A DNA stretch of 64,000 bases from Clostridium_F caseinilyticum (GTDB lineage: Bacteria; Bacillota; Clostridia; Clostridiales; Clostridiaceae), in the NCBI RefSeq assembly GCF_046127645.1, contig NZ_CP175919.1; one strand, written 5' to 3'. Below, one piece after another: positions 50,686 through 59,909 of the stretch. The notes beneath the pieces are model-generated. The model had not been told where the DNA came from. It searched no databases and saw only the letters and a program-made list of their open reading frames with translations. Position 1 is the first letter of the stretch. Every line of letters starts with the position of its first letter. Position numbers and translations under genes: made by a program.

Positions 50686-52124
50686 ATGGAAAAAAAGTTA
50701 ATAAAAATAGCAACTATTATTTTATTAGTATTTTCTATGACATTAGCAGATTTTTCAACTATTGTAAGAGCAGTTGGACCAAAGACACAAGAAACTCAGG
50801 AGATAGAGACATTTACTTCTAAAGATGAATTAAAGAATAAAGAAGAGTCAATAAAGTTACCTAAATTAGAAGATATAGATAGTTTAATAGATTCGGCAGA
50901 AGAAGTTAAACAAGAAGAAGATGTGGAAAAAATGCCTCCATTAAAGTTTCCAGAGATTCCGGATATTAATACCAGAAGTATTAAAGAAGGAAACAATTAT
51001 CCAATTGTTTTAGTTCATGGCTTTATGGGGTTTGGAAGAGATGAACTATTAGGTTATAAATATTGGGGTGGAGCAGTTGATCTTCAAGAAAAGTTAAATG
51101 TATCAGGGCATAAGATTATACAGCAGCAGTAGGACCAGTATCAAGTAATTGGGACAGAGCTTGTGAACTTTATGCTTATATAGTAGGAGGAACAGTAGAT
51201 TATGGAGAAGCTCATTCAAAAAAGTTTAAGCATAATAGATATGGAAGAACCTATCCTGGAATATACAAGAATATAAGCAATGAAAATAAAATACATTTAA
51301 TAGGGCATAGTATGGGTGGTCAAACTATACGTACACTTACACAACTATTAAGTGAAGGTAGTGAAGAAGAAATAAATTGTGGACAAGAAAACATTTCACC
51401 GTTATTTGAAGGGGGAAAACATTGGATTCACAGCGTTACTACCATATCAACACCTAATGATGGTACAACTTTATCAGATTTAATACCAGCAAAAGATTTA
51501 TTAAGTTATGCATTTGGTGCATTAGGTACAGTAACTGGTAAAAATAATTTATTCAGCTCATTATATGACTTAAAATTAGATCAATGGGGATTAAAAAAGA
51601 AACAAGGAGAATCTCAACGTGATTATATTAATAGAGTTTTAGAAAGTAGTATTTGGAACAATACAAAGGATATAGCACCCTATGATTTATCTACAAAAGG
51701 TGCGCAAGAACTAAATACATGGGTAAAAGCTCAACCAGATGTATATTATTTTTCTTGGACAACACAAGCAACTAAAGAATCTATTCTGACAGGCCATTCA
51801 GTAGCACAAATCGGTCCAATGAATCCTATATTCTATATACCAGGAAATTTAATAGGTAAATATTCACGTAATGAAAAAGACCTTCCTATTATTGATAGTA
51901 AGTGGTTCCCAAATGATGGTATTGTAAATTGCATTAGTCAAAGTGGACCTAAATTAGGTTCCGATGACGTCATTGAGCAATATAATGGTGGAGCTAAAAT
52001 AGGGCAGTGGAATGCAATGCCTAGAATTATAAATACAGATCATATGGACATAGTAGGTACATTTGGTAATGTTAAAGACTGGTATATTGAGTACGCAAAT
52101 CTTTTACGTCAATTATCAAAATAA
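50686..52124 (+). pseudogene. Secreted lipase (family I.5-like), single frameshift
   Basis: The first frame (50686-51132) has a signal peptide (MEKKLIKIATIILLVFSMTL), an acidic propeptide-like part and the oxyanion region YPIVLVHGFMGFGRDELLG. It runs off at KIIQQQ. A one-base shift near 51116 restores TAAVGPVSSNWDRACELYAY, then the nucleophile elbow IGHSMGGQ (about 51305), the catalytic Asp region WFPNDGIVN and TDHMDIVG to TAA 52124. The parts make a Geobacillus/Staphylococcus-type lipase of about 480 residues. One missing base accounts for the break, so it is either recently inactivated or a sequencing error. Confidence 0.85.
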
Positions 52125-52274
52125 ATATATTTAAAAATGAGATACAACTAGTTTATTATGGTTATGATAATTTAATTGGTATATGCTAGAATTTATGTTT
52201 TCATAGTAACTTAATATTAATAGCAAAATTTAGGTTGTTGGTGAGTAGTCTTGTTAGTAGGATTTTTAAAAGTA

Positions 52275-52316
52275 TCTGAACAATGCTTATTAACACTAGC
52301 ATTGTTCAGACATTTT
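52275..52316. terminator. Terminator between the lipase and HxlR genes
   Basis: TCTGAACAATGCT and AGCATTGTTCAGA around TATTAACACT, followed by CATTTTTTT. It serves both converging transcripts. Confidence 0.85.
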
Positions 52317-52317
52317 T

Positions 52318-52626
52318 TTAAGTCCACTTTTCTGCCCATTTTTGAATTTCATCCATAACAGTTTGTAAGTCTGCTCCTTTTTCAGTAAGTTCATATTCTA
52401 TACGCACAGGAGTTTCAGGGTAAACTTTTCTAGTAATAATTCCTTCTTCTTCTAGTTCCTTAAATCTTTCCGTGAGCATACGAGCACTCATATTTGGAAT
52501 TGCCTTTGAAATATCAGAAAAACGCTTTTGACCATTTAATAATGTTCTTATAATTAATCCAGTCCATCTCTTTCCTAATAGTTCAAAAGCATTTTCAAAT
52601 TTTGGACACATATGATATTTTTCCAT
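52318..52626 (-). CDS. HxlR-family winged-helix regulator, second copy
   Basis: 102 residues; ATG 52626 with GGTGGTGATTAAAT upstream on the minus strand. Motif YHMCPKFENAFELLGKRWTG followed by LIIRTLLNGQKRFSDISKAI, with the conserved Cys near the N-terminus, then MLTERFKELEEEGIITRKV and VRIEYELTEKG. It diverges from a decayed nitroreductase gene, paralleling the HxlR/flavoprotein pair at 49.0-49.9 kb. Confidence 0.9.
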   Translation of the reverse strand: MEKYHMCPKFENAFELLGKRWTGLIIRTLLNGQKRFSDISKAIPNMSARMLTERFKELEEEGIITRKVYPETPVRIEYELTEKGADLQTVMDEIQKWAEKWT

Positions 52627-52699
52627 ATTTAATCACCACCTATTAATATTATATTATACTTACTTAATAAAAGTAAGTTGATTACTATATAATACCAAT

Positions 52700-52819
52700 A
52701 TGGGTATAGGATTCGTTGTATCCGAAGTTAAGCCCTCGGAGTGCTATACAAACCAAAGTAGCTTAGGCAAAATGAAGTACGGTGAACAGGGAATTAAACA
52801 AACTTATAGAGTTTTATAA
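52700..52819 (+). other. Short open frame of uncertain status (39 codons)
   Basis: Translates as MGIGFVVSEVKPSECYTNQS and so on, in a patch with noticeably more G and C than its surroundings. No ribosome site. It may be a fragment of an inserted gene. I do not recognise it. Confidence 0.25.
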
Positions 52820-52842
52820 GGTTTTGGCAACGGAGAATTGTT

Positions 52843-53472
52843 ATGTCAGAATTAAAAAAGATTATTGAAGAAAGATGTTCTGCTAATAATTTTATAGAGG
52901 GGGTAAGAATTCCAGAGAAAGATTTCAATGAAATATTTGAGCTTTTAAAACTTGCTCCTTCATGCTTTAATATTCGACATTCACATTATTTAGTTATAAC
53001 AGATGAAGAAAAAAAGAAGAACTAAGAAAAGATGCATTTAATCAGTATAAATTATATACTGCTTCTGTTGTTATATTAGTATTAGAAGATAAATAGCATA
53101 TAAAAATGCAGAAAATATTTATTCAGGAATGCTTAATTTAGGTATTATGAGTAAATTAGATTATGATAATACAATTGGTGATATAAATAATTTATATGAG
53201 GGCAGGAGCTAAGATTTTCAGTGTAATGAAGCAATAAGAAATGCTTCTTTATCTGCTATGATGTTTATGTTACTTGCTAAAGATAAAGGATGGGATACTT
53301 TCCCAATGATTGAGTTTGATCCAGATGAAGTTAAACAAATTTTTAAGATTCTTCAAAACTATGAAATAGTTCTTATGATATCTATGGGAAAAGAAAATAC
53401 TATTAAGCAAAGAATGACAGGATACAGAAGACACCTGTAGGTGAATTTGTAAAATTCAATAGTTTTGAATAA
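52843..53472 (+). pseudogene. Nitroreductase-family protein, multiply frameshifted
   Basis: Fragments in order: LKKIIEERCSANNFIEGVRI and LLKLAPSCFNIRHSHYLVIT (to 53025); RKDAFNQYKLYTASVVILVL; YSGMLNLGIMSKLDYDNTI; NEAIRNASLSAMMFMLLAKD, then KGWDTFPMIEFDP and, after a final shift, GEFVKFNSFE with TAA 53470-53472. These are the parts of an FMN nitroreductase of about 200 residues. Several frameshifts and stops make it non-functional. Divergent from the HxlR gene, which may have regulated it. Confidence 0.82.
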
Positions 53473-53631
53473 GTATCCTGGGAATGTGTGAATAACATGT
53501 TATAAACTGAATGATTTTGTAATAAAATTATCCCAAAATATTTGAACCATAAATTGTAAAATATGTTATAATTACTATAACTATTGGAATATAATTTATA
53601 TAATAATATATAAAGAAAAGGTGTGAAATAT

Positions 53632-53976
53632 ATGTCCAATGAATTTATAGTAAGTTTATGGATTTTTGGGTTAATTAGTTTATTTAATATTCCTTTAGGA
53701 TTTACAATAAAGAAGAATAAGATGGTAGATATAGTATCGGGATATAATAGTAAAAGAGATGACCCATGTGTAGTAAGTAAACTATTAGGTGATAACTTAA
53801 TATTAATGGGAGCTCTAGGACTTCTAATAACTTTAATATATTTTATAATAAAAGATATTGTTTATGTGGAAAGTTATATAATAGCAATGGTTAGCATGAT
53901 ATTAGGAATATTGATAAATTATTATATTAGGTGGTATAACTACAGAAAAGACAATAAATTAAAATCCTCTTGTTAA
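53632..53976 (+). CDS. DUF3784-like small membrane protein
   Basis: 114 residues; ATG 53632 has AAAAGGTG upstream, and a GTG at 53623 overlaps it. Three TM helices at about 5-25, 58-80 and 85-105, with the conserved loop VDIVSGYNSKRDDP (SGYN) after the first. The same layout is seen in DUF3784 proteins. Function unknown. Stands alone. Confidence 0.65.
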   Translation: MSNEFIVSLWIFGLISLFNIPLGFTIKKNKMVDIVSGYNSKRDDPCVVSKLLGDNLILMGALGLLITLIYFIIKDIVYVESYIIAMVSMILGILINYYIRWYNYRKDNKLKSSC

Positions 53977-54023
53977 ATATTTAGGACAAGTTAAGGAATA
54001 GTGTTGATAATATGTTATTTTAA

Positions 54024-54066
54024 AAGAGATGCCTCAAAATTAAAGCTATTTTGAGATATCCTCTTA
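54024..54066. terminator. Hairpin after the DUF3784-like gene
   Basis: AGAGATGCCTCAAAAT pairs with ATTTTGAGATATCCTCT. It resembles the sspH hairpin at 7947-7995 (both contain TATTTTGAGATA), so it is a recurrent terminator-like unit. Confidence 0.55.
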
Positions 54067-54104
54067 GTTTATTTTAGAAAAGTGTGGAATAAATATAAAT
54101 AAAA

Positions 54105-54241
54105 AATTGCATAAATTATTTTTAAATATAATTATATCAATATAATATTATGTATTTATACTATGAAAATTGATGATAGGTGCTTAAAAACAATACATTG
54201 TATGCGTATTAGAAATCTTTTAATTATCAAATTTGCTCAGA
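54105..54241 (-). repeat. MITE-like element, family 2, copy 6 (inverted)
   Basis: Read on the minus strand it begins GAGCAAATTTGATAATTAAA and continues TTTCTAATACGCATACAATG, and ends near ATTTATGCAATT. It lies just beyond the 3' end of the Nif3-like gene. Confidence 0.68.
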
Positions 54242-54267
54242 TAACTATTAAACTTAATATAGTAAAC

Positions 54268-55101
54268 TCACATATCCTCAAGTACTGGTTCTCCTTGAAT
54301 AAAGGTAGAAGCAAGACCCAATTTTTCAAAATAAGTACACATCTTTTCACATGCAAATTTTTCAGTTGAATAATGAGTTCCACCCAATACATTTATACAC
54401 TTTTCTTTTTCAAGTTTATGAACTTCTGAATGACTATCATCATTTGTTGAAATACCTGTAATTAAAACATCTACTTTATTTTCAATCATTTCAGTAATTG
54501 TGTCTATATTATTTCCACCACCTGCTACAATTGCTACTTTTCCATTTGTTATATGTCTATCTCCATATAAATAAAGACAAGTATCATGACCTAAAACAAA
54601 TGAAAATTTAGATTTCAGTTCGTCTATGTTTTTACATTTTGTCTTTCCAATTACTCCACATAAAGCTCCACGATAAGAGGCAAAGGGTTTTTTTATTTCT
54701 ATATCTAATGCATCAGCTAATGTTTTACTCGTTGAATAATCACTAAAATTATCTAAAGGTACATGTAAATTATAGATAGATATTCTTCTCTCTCTGAACT
54801 TTTCTAACAAAGTTTTATTCATCTGATAGAAAGGTATAGGTCTTCTAATATCCCAAATAGAAGGATGATGTAAAAATAACATTGCATTATTAACTCCGTC
54901 ATCAAAAATTTTCTGTAAAATATCATTTGTAGGGAATACAGCAGAATAAACTTTTTTAATTTCAGTTGTAAAATCACATACCAATCCCATACTTCTATCC
55001 TTAAAATTTGTAGAAAGGCAATCATTCAGTTCAGGCATATATCTTGCCCAATCATCCCAAAACTCTTTAGAGATAAATTCTCTTTCTAAATTATTATACA
55101 A
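54268..55101 (-). CDS. Nif3-like dinuclear metal-centre protein
   Basis: 277 residues from TTG 55101. Motifs of the family: MLFLHHPSIWD (metal His pair), IYNLHVPLDNFSDYS (His and Asp), KVAIVAGGGNN, DVLITGISTND and NVLGGTHYSTE (His and Glu). Nif3 proteins are hexameric, widely conserved and of uncertain activity. The TTG is 21 bases from the AGGAGGGG ribosome site, which is too far. An in-frame ATA at 55116-55114 is 6 bases from it and would give IKAIDLYNNLERE, so initiation may use ATA or the start codon may have mutated from ATG. Confidence 0.85.
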   Translation of the reverse strand: MYNNLEREFISKEFWDDWARYMPELNDCLSTNFKDRSMGLVCDFTTEIKKVYSAVFPTNDILQKIFDDGVNNAMLFLHHPSIWDIRRPIPFYQMNKTLLEKFRERRISIYNLHVPLDNFSDYSTSKTLADALDIEIKKPFASYRGALCGVIGKTKCKNIDELKSKFSFVLGHDTCLYLYGDRHITNGKVAIVAGGGNNIDTITEMIENKVDVLITGISTNDDSHSEVHKLEKEKCINVLGGTHYSTEKFACEKMCTYFEKLGLASTFIQGEPVLEDM

Positions 55102-55334
55102 ATCAATAGCTTTTATAAAGATCCCCTCCTAATAATTAAATAAAATTTTTCTAATCATTAATATAGATCATTATACCATATTTTGTAAGGGGAAATGTGC
55201 TACTAAAGAATAAAATGATTTTATATTAAAAGATAGCCTATGTAATAATTAAGTTATTATGATATAATTTCCATAAGAATTAATTTAGAGTTGAGAAAAC
55301 TTATTATACAACAATATGTGGAAAGGTGAATAAA

Positions 55335-55634
55335 ATGAGAAGAATTCAAACTTTAGAATTCAAATTAAGCCTACTAATGCTTATAATTATTTCTTTTATT
55401 ATACCAGCAAATATGAGTGAAAATGGAGTTATTATAGAATATAAATTTGGATTCCCTTTTAAGTATTTATCAATATACCAAGAGAATAAAGGGGATTATT
55501 TACTCCTTCCTAATCTATTTGAAGGAAATAAGGGTATGAACATTAATATATTAGGCTTTTTTCTTAATGTTTTTATTATTTATGCAGTATTAGTTTTGAT
55601 AAAGAAAATTTATATGATAGTTAATGAGAAATAA
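55335..55634 (+). CDS. Small membrane protein, unknown
   Basis: 99 residues; ATG 55335 has GAAAGGTG 6 bases upstream. Two hydrophobic helices, about 10-30 (LSLLMLIIISFIIPANMSEN) and about 75-95 (ILGFFLNVFIIYAVLVLIKK), flank an outside loop containing EYKFGFPFKYLSIYQ. I do not recognise the family. Confidence 0.65.
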   Translation: MRRIQTLEFKLSLLMLIIISFIIPANMSENGVIIEYKFGFPFKYLSIYQENKGDYLLLPNLFEGNKGMNINILGFFLNVFIIYAVLVLIKKIYMIVNEK

Positions 55635-55831
55635 TTAATATTCTCATATTATAATAGGAGAACTTTTTTACTGATATATGTTAATAAAAAATAAAATTAA
55701 TTAAATTATTAATAACTATTTAAAGTATATTTTATATATTAAGTCAATTACTTTTACTAAATATAATATTTAAATTAAACATCATTTCTTTAGAGGTATA
55801 TAATTTTTATTGAAAGGAAGTCAATGGATCC

Positions 55832-56482
55832 ATGAGTATAATAAATCCACGAATTTCAGAAAATTTGATAATGGTAGAAGATTTTTTATCATATTCCAAG
55901 CCATATTTATATGAGGAAGTACCAATAATTCAGATAAAGGTTTACGAAGAACATATTGAACATTTTGATTTTTTCAAAAGCGAAATTAATAATAGTATTT
56001 TTGAGAAATGTAGATTCCTTGATTCTAGTTTTGAAGGGGCAAGCTTTATTGATGTGGTATTTAAAAATTGTAATCTATCAAACAGTAATTTTACAGATGT
56101 ATATTTTGAAAGATGTCAATTTATCGATTGTAAATGTGTAGGAGTAAATATGAGCCATACTATTTTCAAGCATATATCTATGAAAGGATCAAATTTTCAG
56201 TATTCTTATTTTGACAAAGCCAAAATGACAGATATTGATTTTGAAGATATAGATTTTACTGAGGTATCTATATCTGAAGCTAAATTAAAAAGGTTCCAAA
56301 CAAAGAACTCAAAATTTATTAAAAATAATTTTTTTAAAACAATGTTAACAGGTGTTAATTTTACAAAAAATGAGCTTGTTGCTCCAACGATATCCGCACC
56401 ACCCATTGAATTTCAAGGAGCTAAAATGAGTATGGTTCAAGCAGCTGATTTAATTGGCTTTTGGGGAATAATTGTTGAGTAG
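55832..56482 (+). CDS. Pentapeptide repeat protein (Qnr-like)
   Basis: 216 residues; ATG 55832 after AAAGGAAGTCAATGGATCC. About 25 pentapeptide turns with Phe or Leu at the centre, for example FEKCRFLDSSFEGASFIDVV and FKNCNLSNSNFTDVYFERCQ. The length and the end ...FQGAKMSMVQAADLIGFWGIIVE recall the Qnr group, which protects DNA gyrase from quinolones, including chromosomal forms in Gram-positive bacteria. Whether this copy does that cannot be judged from sequence. An ATPase gene follows 60 bases later. Confidence 0.85.
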   Translation: MSIINPRISENLIMVEDFLSYSKPYLYEEVPIIQIKVYEEHIEHFDFFKSEINNSIFEKCRFLDSSFEGASFIDVVFKNCNLSNSNFTDVYFERCQFIDCKCVGVNMSHTIFKHISMKGSNFQYSYFDKAKMTDIDFEDIDFTEVSISEAKLKRFQTKNSKFIKNNFFKTMLTGVNFTKNELVAPTISAPPIEFQGAKMSMVQAADLIGFWGIIVE

Positions 56483-56542
56483 TAATGCTAGTAAAATTTT
56501 TATTTAATTAATATATATGTTAGTTGTGGGGTGGGGAAACAA

Positions 56543-57277
56543 ATGAGTTTAACAAAATGGAATCAATATCTAAGACACGTTGAATTATGTAGAGAAAGAA
56601 TACAGTCATTTTCTCAATATCCATATTGTTTATCAGCAATAAAAGATTTATCTAAAATAGAGTTTCATCCTAAAGTTACATATATTGTAGGTGAAAATGG
56701 TACTGGTAAATCAACAATACTTGAAGCTATTGCAATAGCTTGTGGGTTCAATCCAGAAGGTGGAACTAGGAATATTAATTTTTTAACAAATAACACTCAT
56801 TCAGATTTATATGAAAACCTTAAATTAGTTAGAGGGGTCAAAAGACCAAATGATGGTTTCTTTCTAAGAGCAGAAAGTTTTTATAATGTGGCCACAAATA
56901 TAGATGATGTAGAGGCTTGGGCGTCATATGGAGGATCATCGCTACATTCACAGTCTCATGGAGAATCTTTTTTATCAGTTATGAGAAATAGATTTAGTGG
57001 AAATGGTCTATATATTTTGGATGAGCCAGAAGCAGCATTATCCCCATCAAGGCAAATGTCTATGCTTGTAATAATGAATGAATTAATAAAGAAAAATTCT
57101 CAATTTATAATAGCTACTCATTCACCTATAATAATGTCTTATCCAGATTCAATCATTTATGAATTAAATGATGGTATAAAAGAAGTAATGTATAAGGATA
57201 CTGAAAATTATAAGATCACAAGAAATTTTCTTGATAGACCTGAAAAAATGCTAAAAATACTTTTAGATGAAGAATAA
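56543..57277 (+). CDS. AAA/ABC-type ATPase (COG3910-like)
   Basis: 244 residues; ATG 56543 has GTGGGG 6 bases upstream. Walker A VGENGTGKSTIL (about 50), signature-like SHGESFLSVM (about 140), Walker B GLYILDEPEAALSP (about 155) and the H-loop FIIATHSPIIMSYPD (about 190). It is a small cytoplasmic RecF/SMC-like ATPase without TM helices. Related proteins are often annotated as predicted ATPases; the partner and the job are unknown. The neighbouring pentapeptide protein may be co-transcribed. Confidence 0.87.
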   Translation: MSLTKWNQYLRHVELCRERIQSFSQYPYCLSAIKDLSKIEFHPKVTYIVGENGTGKSTILEAIAIACGFNPEGGTRNINFLTNNTHSDLYENLKLVRGVKRPNDGFFLRAESFYNVATNIDDVEAWASYGGSSLHSQSHGESFLSVMRNRFSGNGLYILDEPEAALSPSRQMSMLVIMNELIKKNSQFIIATHSPIIMSYPDSIIYELNDGIKEVMYKDTENYKITRNFLDRPEKMLKILLDEE

Positions 57278-57476
57278 ATATTTCTAGTTTGTAGTAGTAT
57301 AAATAAATTCAAAAAAGAAAATCGCTTTAATATATTTCTAAATATAGAAATTATATGGATTAATATAAAATATAAGGAATAATATACAAAAATTCATTAA
57401 ATTGTATTAAAAAGGAACGAAAATAAACTAAGGAAGATTAGTTATATTATAGAAAAACGAAATAGGAGGACTAAGA

Positions 57477-58333
57477 ATGAAAAAAATAAATACATTATTT
57501 ATGAGCTTATGCTTTATATTGTTTTTTAGCACTGCTGTTGCAGCAGCAGGTACTGTATTAGATGAGGTAGAGCCAAATAATTCACCGGAACAAGCTCAGA
57601 TGATTAAAAAGAGTAATCCTAATCCAAGTTGCGTTGTTAAAGGAGACTATACAGGGCAAGTTGTTGCAGCGGGAAAAATTTCAGATAAATCAGATGAAGA
57701 TTGGTACAAAGTGTTATTAACTGAAGATAATAGTACTTTGCTTACAGTTTATAGTGCACAACTTAATGATACTGGTATATTTGAGGTTTATGATGAAAAT
57801 ATGAATCTTATTCAAAGTAAACTACATCATCAAAATGCCATGGTGTTTGGAGCAACTGCATATAAGATTCCAATCTCTAAAAGTGGAATTTATTATATTA
57901 AAGTAACTTCATCACTACATTCTGGAGAATACAGATTCTCTATTGGTGGACCAGATTACAGACTTGGAAATTATACTTATAAAGCTACAAATCCTTGTAC
58001 TTTAACTCCAAATAAAAAGTCAGTACAAGCAACCTATGATCTTAGCAATGTAAGTTCTATACCTAATGAAGCAGTAGTTTATTATGCTTCTATAAGTGGA
58101 ACAAAAAAAATAGAGCTAGCAGTGAATATAGAAGTATCAAGTTAGAAAGTGATAGTAACTGGACTTCTACAGCAATGTATACTTATTATGCAGATATTCC
58201 GGTTATAAGCAATAAAATACTTAAAAATAAATGGATGTTCAAACTTGAAGGTAATGTGTCAAAATATACTGAATATTATAGTTTAACACCTGAAATTACA
58301 TTTAAATATGTATATCCTATATTACCTAAATAA
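57477..58333 (+). pseudogene. Secreted PPC-domain protein with a poly-A frameshift
   Basis: ATG 57477 after ATAGGAGGACTAAGA. Signal peptide (residues 1-24, ending VAAAG) and then a pre-peptidase C-terminal (PPC) domain: DEVEPNNSPEQAQ, SDEDWYKVLL, SGIYYIKVTSSLHSGEYRFS. The frame closes at 58143-58145, but similar-quality sequence continues in another frame to TAA 58331-58333 (SDSNWTSTAMYTYYADIP...). Adding one A to the eight A's at 58103-58110 joins them into a protein of about 285 residues. It may be a frameshift mutation, a slippage (phase-variable) site or a base-calling error. Confidence 0.78.
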
Positions 58334-58410
58334 TAATTAAAAATTTTTAATTAAATTAAAAATATAACTAAGCTTTTTATAAAAATGCTTATAAATAAGG
58401 AAGTGAAAAA

Positions 58411-59181
58411 ATGAGATTAAATAATTATATGAGAAATTATGCAGCATTGTTATCAAAATCAAATAAAAGTCTGTATTCTTTAGGATATAATAATTTAAAT
58501 AGTAGAAAGAATTCAAATATATATAGTGAAACTTCTGATTTTATAAAGAATGATATAGATTTTGATAGATCAAAAGAATTCATGTCTAATAGAGAATTAC
58601 TATCAAATTTAAAAAGTATTAATGGAAAAGAAATCAAACCATTAATGGCTGTGGATAATGTTTTAAATTTTGAAAAGGGAGTATATAACAAAATGAGAAC
58701 AAAGTCAGGAGTAACAGCTATATTTACTGCTGGAGATGCTGGTAATGTATATATGCCCTATGATGATATTAAAGATAATTTCTCTCTATGTCCTTCAGAT
58801 GCTGGAGAAGTAGCTAGAGCAGGAAGATTATTTACATACCTTGCAAGTGATAAAACAGGATACTGTGCTCAATCTTCATTTAGTAAAGCAGAAATAAAAG
58901 AAACCTTGGGAAGTGTTGGTATAAAACCAGGGTGGTTTGAAGTTAAAAGTGGAAGTTATTCAAATAAATTTTATCTAGATGATAGTGGAATAATAACAGG
59001 TGAGTATGATGTTGAAGCTACAAGAAGAGGAATCAATGCTCATGATTGGCTTGGGGATGGATTTACTAAAGATTCTAAATTTATTTTGCATGGCAAAGAG
59101 TATAAATTAGATGATGAAGGGCATTTGAATATACCAAGAGGAGACGGCTTTCTTATGATCGATCTCATAAGAATTAAATAA
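58411..59181 (+). CDS. Hypothetical protein, 256 residues
   Basis: ATG 58411 after AAGGAAGTGAAAAA. No signal peptide or TM helix. The N-terminal third is Asn/Ser/Lys-rich and probably flexible; the remainder looks folded: MRTKSGVTAIFTAGDAGNVY, SDKTGYCAQSSFSKAEIKET, KPGWFEVKSGSYSNKFYLDD, INAHDWLGDGFTKDSKFIL and HLNIPRGDGFLMIDLIRIK. I do not recognise the family and see no catalytic motif. It follows the PPC gene by 78 bases and could share its transcript. Confidence 0.65.
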   Translation: MRLNNYMRNYAALLSKSNKSLYSLGYNNLNSRKNSNIYSETSDFIKNDIDFDRSKEFMSNRELLSNLKSINGKEIKPLMAVDNVLNFEKGVYNKMRTKSGVTAIFTAGDAGNVYMPYDDIKDNFSLCPSDAGEVARAGRLFTYLASDKTGYCAQSSFSKAEIKETLGSVGIKPGWFEVKSGSYSNKFYLDDSGIITGEYDVEATRRGINAHDWLGDGFTKDSKFILHGKEYKLDDEGHLNIPRGDGFLMIDLIRIK

Positions 59182-59260
59182 AACATTCTCGGTATATAAA
59201 TTATAAATACAATTATCTTTATATAAAATATATTGATTCCTTTTAAAGTAAATGTTTATA

Positions 59261-59302
59261 AAAAACTGTATTATTCAATCTTGAATTTTACAGTTTTTTT
59301 TA
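59261..59302 (+). terminator. Terminator after the 58411 gene
   Basis: AAAAACTGTA and TACAGTTTTT enclose a second pairing (ATTCAA/TTGAAT), followed by TTTT. Confidence 0.8.
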
Positions 59303-59573
59303 TATGTCCAGTATATATAATGGCTTGATGATGAAAGTCTGTAATTTATAGATGTATAATTTTTGGAATACATATTGGTATTATATATTATAAAAAGAAT
59401 TATTTTGTTAAAGATGTTTTAAACAAAAATATTAGAAATTAACAGATATAAATCTATAAAGAATGATAAAATTAAATTTGAAAATATAAAAAGTATATAC
59501 ATGTTAATTTTTCTAAATGAAAAAATGTATAAAGAAATATATATAATTTTATGCATATAAATGGAGGGTGATG

Positions 59574-59782
59574 ATGAAGTATAAAAAATTTTTGTAGTAG
59601 TTTATGCTATTATTTTAGCATTTATCATGTTTTCACCATGCAAAATAATAGGGAGATCATCAACTTTTACAAGGCTTATATTTATTCGATATCAATGGCT
59701 AGTCATCTTGATGCTATTGATATTTCCTGTTTTTGTTATAGCTGTTGTGAGAATTATTTTATCATGTAAAAATAGTAGATAA
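59574..59782 (+). pseudogene. Small two-helix membrane protein, one-base frameshift
   Basis: ATG 59574 after GGAGGGTGATG gives MKYKKFL and stops. One extra T in the run of five T's at about 59589-59593 would give MKYKKFFVVVYAIILAFIMF and continue to TAA 59780-59782 with a second helix (LVILMLLIFPVFVIAVVRII). The intact product would be about 69 residues. Confidence 0.6.
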
Positions 59783-59825
59783 TCAATTAAAAAGAATTTG
59801 GTTAGGCATAAGCAACAATTAAATT

Positions 59826-59890
59826 TATCCCATGACTCCCCCAGCTTCTTTAAAGTAGAAGTAAAGAGCGGGTAGTCATCGGATAAAAAT
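59826..59890 (+). repeat. Dispersed hairpin element, family 3, copy f (3' part)
   Basis: CTTCTTTAAAGTAGAAG (a hairpin), then AGCGGGTAGTCATCGGATAAA, identical at the 3' motif to copy a. Confidence 0.65.
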
Positions 59891-59909
59891 AATTGAAAAT
59901 TGATAACAT

